DNA of 37,828 nt from Flavobacteriaceae bacterium (GTDB taxonomy: Bacteria > Bacteroidota > Bacteroidia > Flavobacteriales > Flavobacteriaceae), in NCBI GenBank assembly GCA_017856205.1, contig JAFMFL010000007.1:1-37828 (forward strand), written 5' to 3'. The notes below the pieces were generated by a model, which saw only the letters and a program-made list of their open reading frames with translations, ran no database searches and was not told the DNA's origin. Position 1 is the stretch's first letter; every line of letters starts with the position of its first letter. Shown in pieces: positions 35,152-37,828 of the stretch. Both the position numbers and the translations under genes were made by a program.

Positions 35152-35177
35152 TAAAATTTGGCTGTACAGTCTTGATT

Positions 35178-36170
35178 TTAGTTGTTCTTTTGACGTGCAT
35201 ACCAAATGTCACAAGCCATCTGAACTGCGGCAGTAAACGAATGGCTATTTGCCACCCCTTTACCAGCGATATCAAATGCAGTACCGTGGTCGGGGGATGT
35301 GCGTACAAACGGAAGCCCAGAAGTTACATTTACACCGTTGCCAAATGCTAATGTTTTAAAGCCCACCAAACCTTGATCGTGGTAGCATGATAACACTGCA
35401 TCGAAGTTTTGATAGTTTTTTTGTCCAAAAAAGCCATCAGCAGCGAAAGGACCCGAAACATCAATCCCTTCATTTTTTAGCCCTTCAATAGTAGGCTTTA
35501 AGACGATATCGTCCTCTGTGCCAATGACCCCTTGATCTCCTGCATGTGGATTTAACCCCAATAATGCAATTTTTGGATGTGTACACCCAAAATCTGTTTT
35601 TAAGGTTTTTGCCAATTGACGCGTTTTCTTTTGTATCATTATTGGTGAAATACTCGATGCAACTTTTGCGAGCGGAATATGATCGGTTAGTAGTGCAACA
35701 CGAAGTTTTTGATGCGCCAAAATCATCAATGCCGCTCCTCCCCAAAGTGATGCTAAATAGTGCGTATGCCCAGCAAATGGAAACGCATCACTTTTTATGG
35801 CGGCTTTGTGAATGGGTGCAGTCACTAACGCATTTGCTTCCATATGCTTTACGGCTAATGCGGCAGCTTGTAACGACTCAAATGCAGCCATTCCAGCCGT
35901 TGAAGTTTGCTTGCCAAAGTCGATTTTAGGAGTATTTTGCCATATCGATTTAACATATAATACCCCTTTTTTAGGACTACTTTCTAGAGGCTGCAAAGAA
36001 ACTTGAGTCCCAAAATGTTGCTGCTGCGTTTGCATAAAATCAACATCAGCAAATACCACAGGGATGCAGTGCTCAAAAAGGGATTTATCTTCAAATGTTT
36101 TGAGGATGATTTCAGCACCAACTCCATTTGGGTCACCAATAGAAATTGCAATAACGGGCAAGGCAGACAT
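35178..36170 (-). CDS. pdxA: 4-hydroxythreonine-4-phosphate dehydrogenase
   Basis: Oxidises 4-phosphohydroxythreonine in the DXP-dependent route to pyridoxal phosphate (vitamin B6). 330 residues, standard length. Motifs: SIGDPNGVGAEIIL at the start, metal-binding histidines in FPFAGHTHYLA and CYHDQGL, LGLNPHAGDQG, and the C-terminal RTSPDHGTAFDIAGKG. Divergent from ribE across a 42-base gap in which the two promoter boxes nearly touch. Confidence 0.95.
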   Translation of the reverse strand: MSALPVIAISIGDPNGVGAEIILKTFEDKSLFEHCIPVVFADVDFMQTQQQHFGTQVSLQPLESSPKKGVLYVKSIWQNTPKIDFGKQTSTAGMAAFESLQAAALAVKHMEANALVTAPIHKAAIKSDAFPFAGHTHYLASLWGGAALMILAHQKLRVALLTDHIPLAKVASSISPIMIQKKTRQLAKTLKTDFGCTHPKIALLGLNPHAGDQGVIGTEDDIVLKPTIEGLKNEGIDVSGPFAADGFFGQKNYQNFDAVLSCYHDQGLVGFKTLAFGNGVNVTSGLPFVRTSPDHGTAFDIAGKGVANSHSFTAAVQMACDIWYARQKNN

Positions 36171-36176
36171 TTTGTG

Positions 36177-36184
36177 TATTTTTG
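36177..36184 (+). promoter_or_regulatory. Candidate -7 promoter box for ribE
   Basis: TATTTTTG, an exact TAnnTTTG match, lies 28 bases before the ribE ATG at 36213. There is no room for an FMN riboswitch. Confidence 0.5.
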
Positions 36185-36189
36185 CATCG

Positions 36190-36197
36190 CAAAGGTA
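36190..36197 (-). promoter_or_regulatory. Candidate -7 promoter box for pdxA
   Basis: On the minus strand this reads TACCTTTG, an exact TAnnTTTG match, 19 bases before the pdxA ATG at 36170. It lies 5 bases from the opposite-strand ribE box, so the two polymerase sites overlap. Confidence 0.52.
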
Positions 36198-36212
36198 AAG
36201 GATTCAACGCTT

Positions 36213-36791
36213 ATGTTTACAGGGATAATTGAAACTATGGGCACCATTGAGCGCATTGAAAAAGATGGTGGCAACTTGCATTATACCCTTTCGAGTAAAA
36301 TTACAGCCGAGCTAAAAATTGACCAAAGCCTAGCGCATAACGGCGTTTGCCTTACTGTTGTTGCTATAGAAGGCAATCAATACACCGTAACTGCCATTCA
36401 AGAAACCTTGGAAAAAACGGCACTTCGAAATTGGACTGTCGGGGATAAAATTAACCTAGAACGTGCTATGCGTTTGGGCGATAGGCTAGACGGACATATG
36501 GTACAAGGGCATGTTGATGAGGTAGCCACATGCACCCATATTGAAGATCAAAATGGCAGTTGGTTGTTTCGTTTTGAATATAGCTCTAATTCTCGGAACC
36601 TTACCATCGAAAAAGGCTCTATTTGCGTAAACGGCACCAGTCTAACTGTAGTTGGTTCAGCGGCACATTCTTTTGGTGTTGCTATTATTCCATACACCTA
36701 TGAGCATACTGTTTTTCACCAACTTCGGGTGGGCGATTTGGTCAACATTGAGTTTGATATGGTGGGCAAGTATATAGCCAAATTGACATAA
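36213..36791 (+). CDS. ribE: Riboflavin synthase, alpha chain
   Basis: Dismutates two 6,7-dimethyl-8-ribityllumazine molecules into riboflavin. From ATG 36213 the product is 192 residues beginning MFTGIIETMGTIERIE, the family signature. A longer open frame from 36003 is antisense to pdxA and rejected. There are two lumazine-binding repeats (about 1-95 and 96-190), with LAHNGVCLTVV and GSICVNGTSLTVV as the matching motifs and RLGDRLDGHMVQGHVDEVA between. The other riboflavin genes are not nearby. Confidence 0.95.
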   Translation: MFTGIIETMGTIERIEKDGGNLHYTLSSKITAELKIDQSLAHNGVCLTVVAIEGNQYTVTAIQETLEKTALRNWTVGDKINLERAMRLGDRLDGHMVQGHVDEVATCTHIEDQNGSWLFRFEYSSNSRNLTIEKGSICVNGTSLTVVGSAAHSFGVAIIPYTYEHTVFHQLRVGDLVNIEFDMVGKYIAKLT

Positions 36792-36803
36792 GTCATATTT
36801 TTT
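36784..36803 (+). terminator. Weak possible terminator after ribE
   Basis: TGAC and GTCA can pair in a 4-base stem overlapping the ribE stop, followed by a T-run. The short stem makes this doubtful. Confidence 0.25.
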
Positions 36804-36834
36804 TATAGCTTTATAGCACTCAAATTTTTTAATT

Positions 36835-37644
36835 ATGAAAAACCTACTTTTCACTTTGGGTATTATTTCTCCATTTACCCTTTTTGCACAATCAATTTTT
36901 ATTCATGAGATAGATTCTGATAGCCCTGGATTAGATTCAGCAGATTTTATTGAGCTGTCTTCATCTACTCCCAGTTTTAACCTTGATGGCTATGTACTGG
37001 TATTGTTTAATGGGGGTGATGATGCTAGCTATGCCTCGTATGACCTTGATGGGTATAGCACAAACAGCAACGGCTATTTTGTTATTGGAGATACTGGCGT
37101 TTCAGGAGTTACTATTTCATTACTCTCTTCTGGACTTCAAAATGGTCCAGATGCGGTGGCTTTATATCAGGCAAACAAATCGGATTTTCCAGCAGATACA
37201 CCGGTAACTACTACAAACTTGGTTGATGCAGTAGTCTATGGAATTAACGACGCAGATGACACAGGCTTACTAACCGGTTTAGGTGAAACAGTTCAATATA
37301 ACGAAGATGAGCAAAACGATAAAGATAACCACTCATTACAACGCCAATCTGATGGTAGTTTTAAGGTAGCAAATCCGACTCCAAACAGCAGTAATTTTGT
37401 GTTAAGCAACAGATATTCGATGAAAAACCCTATTTCGCTGTTCCCCAATCCAGCAGATAATTGGATTCAACTAGAAGGGTTAAATACAGTTGCATCAGTT
37501 GCTATTTATGCCCAAACCGGACAACGTGTTCTTACTCAAACTGTGGACAAAACAGTAGACGTTTCGTCTTTATTGCCTGGGATTTATTTGGTTGAGATTT
37601 CTTATCGTGACAGTGTCACGCTACACAAACTTATCAAGAAATAA
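36835..37644 (+). CDS. Secreted lamin-tail-like protein with T9SS type A sorting domain
   Basis: A 269-residue exported protein. A signal peptide ends at LFAQ (residue 19). Residues about 20-190 look like a lamin-tail (LTD) domain: IFIHEIDSDSPGLDSADFIE, DGYVLVLFNG and NGYFVIGD are the usual strands, and Asp/Gly-rich loops suggest metal binding. The last 70 residues are a T9SS type A C-terminal domain: ISLFPNPADNWIQLE, VASVAIYAQTGQRV, LPGIYLVEI and final LHKLIKK. It should be carried across the outer membrane by T9SS and anchored or released after cleavage of the tail. The function of the LTD part is unknown; some extracellular nucleases carry such domains, but no nuclease motif is present here. 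Confidence 0.85.
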   Translation: MKNLLFTLGIISPFTLFAQSIFIHEIDSDSPGLDSADFIELSSSTPSFNLDGYVLVLFNGGDDASYASYDLDGYSTNSNGYFVIGDTGVSGVTISLLSSGLQNGPDAVALYQANKSDFPADTPVTTTNLVDAVVYGINDADDTGLLTGLGETVQYNEDEQNDKDNHSLQRQSDGSFKVANPTPNSSNFVLSNRYSMKNPISLFPNPADNWIQLEGLNTVASVAIYAQTGQRVLTQTVDKTVDVSSLLPGIYLVEISYRDSVTLHKLIKK

Positions 37645-37828
37645 AATAGACCCTTGATACCTACAAAAAACGGAAAGTAAAGTACTATTTCTACTTGTAT
37701 GCCTCGTAGAGAACATACACTACAAAAAAAATCCAAAAAAAGAGTTCTAAAATTATCATGGTTAAGCGGAAGATAAAAGTTCGTTTGCAAAATGGTGTAG
37801 CCCTGTAATAATCTTTTTAGATGTTTTT
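37645..37828. other. 3' flank without a clear gene
   Basis: 184 AT-rich bases up to the window end. The only thing of note is a 22-codon minus-strand frame (37691-37759) encoding one hydrophobic stretch, ELFFWIFFVVYVLYEAYK. No convincing promoter, terminator or RNA structure is seen. Confidence 0.3.

Noticed and set aside
35135-35308. 58-codon N-terminal extension of the DUF177 protein
   Set aside because: It overlaps the pdxA coding end in another frame, and a good promoter box precedes ATG 35134.
36003-36212. 70-codon N-terminal extension of riboflavin synthase
   Set aside because: It is antisense to the start of pdxA and has no family similarity; MFTGIIE at 36213 is the canonical start.
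37606-37620. 15-base near-perfect palindrome CGTGACA-G-TGTCACG
   Set aside because: It falls in the coding tail of the T9SS cargo; one or two such 7-base inverted repeats are expected by chance in a window of this size.
1-37828. CRISPR array, phage, transposon, toxin-antitoxin or defence island, tRNA/rRNA genes
   Set aside because: No spaced repeats, integrase, transposase, paired small toxin genes or cloverleaf-like sequence were seen on reading both strands.

Overview
This window looks like core chromosome of a member of the Flavobacteriia (Bacteroidota). The signs are two proteins with type IX secretion (T9SS) sorting-type C-termini, one of them a PorZ-like component. Start codons have almost no Shine-Dalgarno sequences, but Bacteroidota-type -7 promoter boxes (TAnnTTTG and close variants) recur just before them. 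There is a long type 2 isoleucyl-tRNA synthetase, two TonB-dependent receptors, and gene orders familiar from this class (ileS-traR/dksA-like-lspA, tdk-alr-asd, pdxA-DUF177-rpmF-fabH-accB-accC). Coding is very dense: 32 protein genes, no gene-free stretch above 300 bases, and no rRNA, tRNA, CRISPR array, insertion sequence or phage gene that I can see.

Layout. 1-953: the 3' part of an AT-rich polyprenyl-phosphate sugar transferase, cut by the window edge. 950-2192 (-): a DMT-type permease and an ArsC-like thioredoxin-fold protein. 2273-4809 (+): a trans-sulfuration enzyme and glutamate dehydrogenase. 4842-10280 (+): porZ-like, recO and a haem-type TonB receptor, joined by overlaps. 10356-14777 (+): ileS, a DksA-like protein and lspA. 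14774-15334 (-): 5-formyl-THF cyclo-ligase, divergent from 15381-23105 (+), which holds uvrC, a patatin/surface-antigen lipase, a DUF3108 protein, an M23 endopeptidase and pgi. 23180-25549 (+): a second TonB receptor of clearly different base composition, closed by a strong bidirectional terminator. 25620-28476 (-): recJ, rsmI and an unrecognised acidic protein. 28552-31381 (+): tdk, alr, asd. 31385-36170 (-): accC, accB, fabH, rpmF, DUF177, pdxA. 36213-37644 (+): ribE and a lamin-tail-like protein with a T9SS-type C-terminus. 37645-37828 is non-coding flank.

How the genes work together. Most are housekeeping: nitrogen and sulfur amino-acid metabolism (gdhA, trans-sulfuration, asd), fatty-acid initiation (accB, accC, fabH), B6 and B2 vitamins (pdxA, ribE), DNA repair (recO, uvrC, recJ) and translation (ileS, rpmF, rsmI). 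A second theme is the cell envelope: sugar transferase, PorZ-like, two TonB receptors, LspA, patatin/barrel, DUF3108, M23 peptidase and alanine racemase.

I did not find a clear new biological system. The observations most worth a second look are the IleRS signature that reads GIHH instead of HxGH, an M23 peptidase with Cys in place of a zinc-binding His, back-to-back overlapping pdxA/ribE promoters, convergent gene pairs whose stop codons share the same four bases (CTAA), and the compositional outlier TonB receptor with a helically phased direct repeat upstream.
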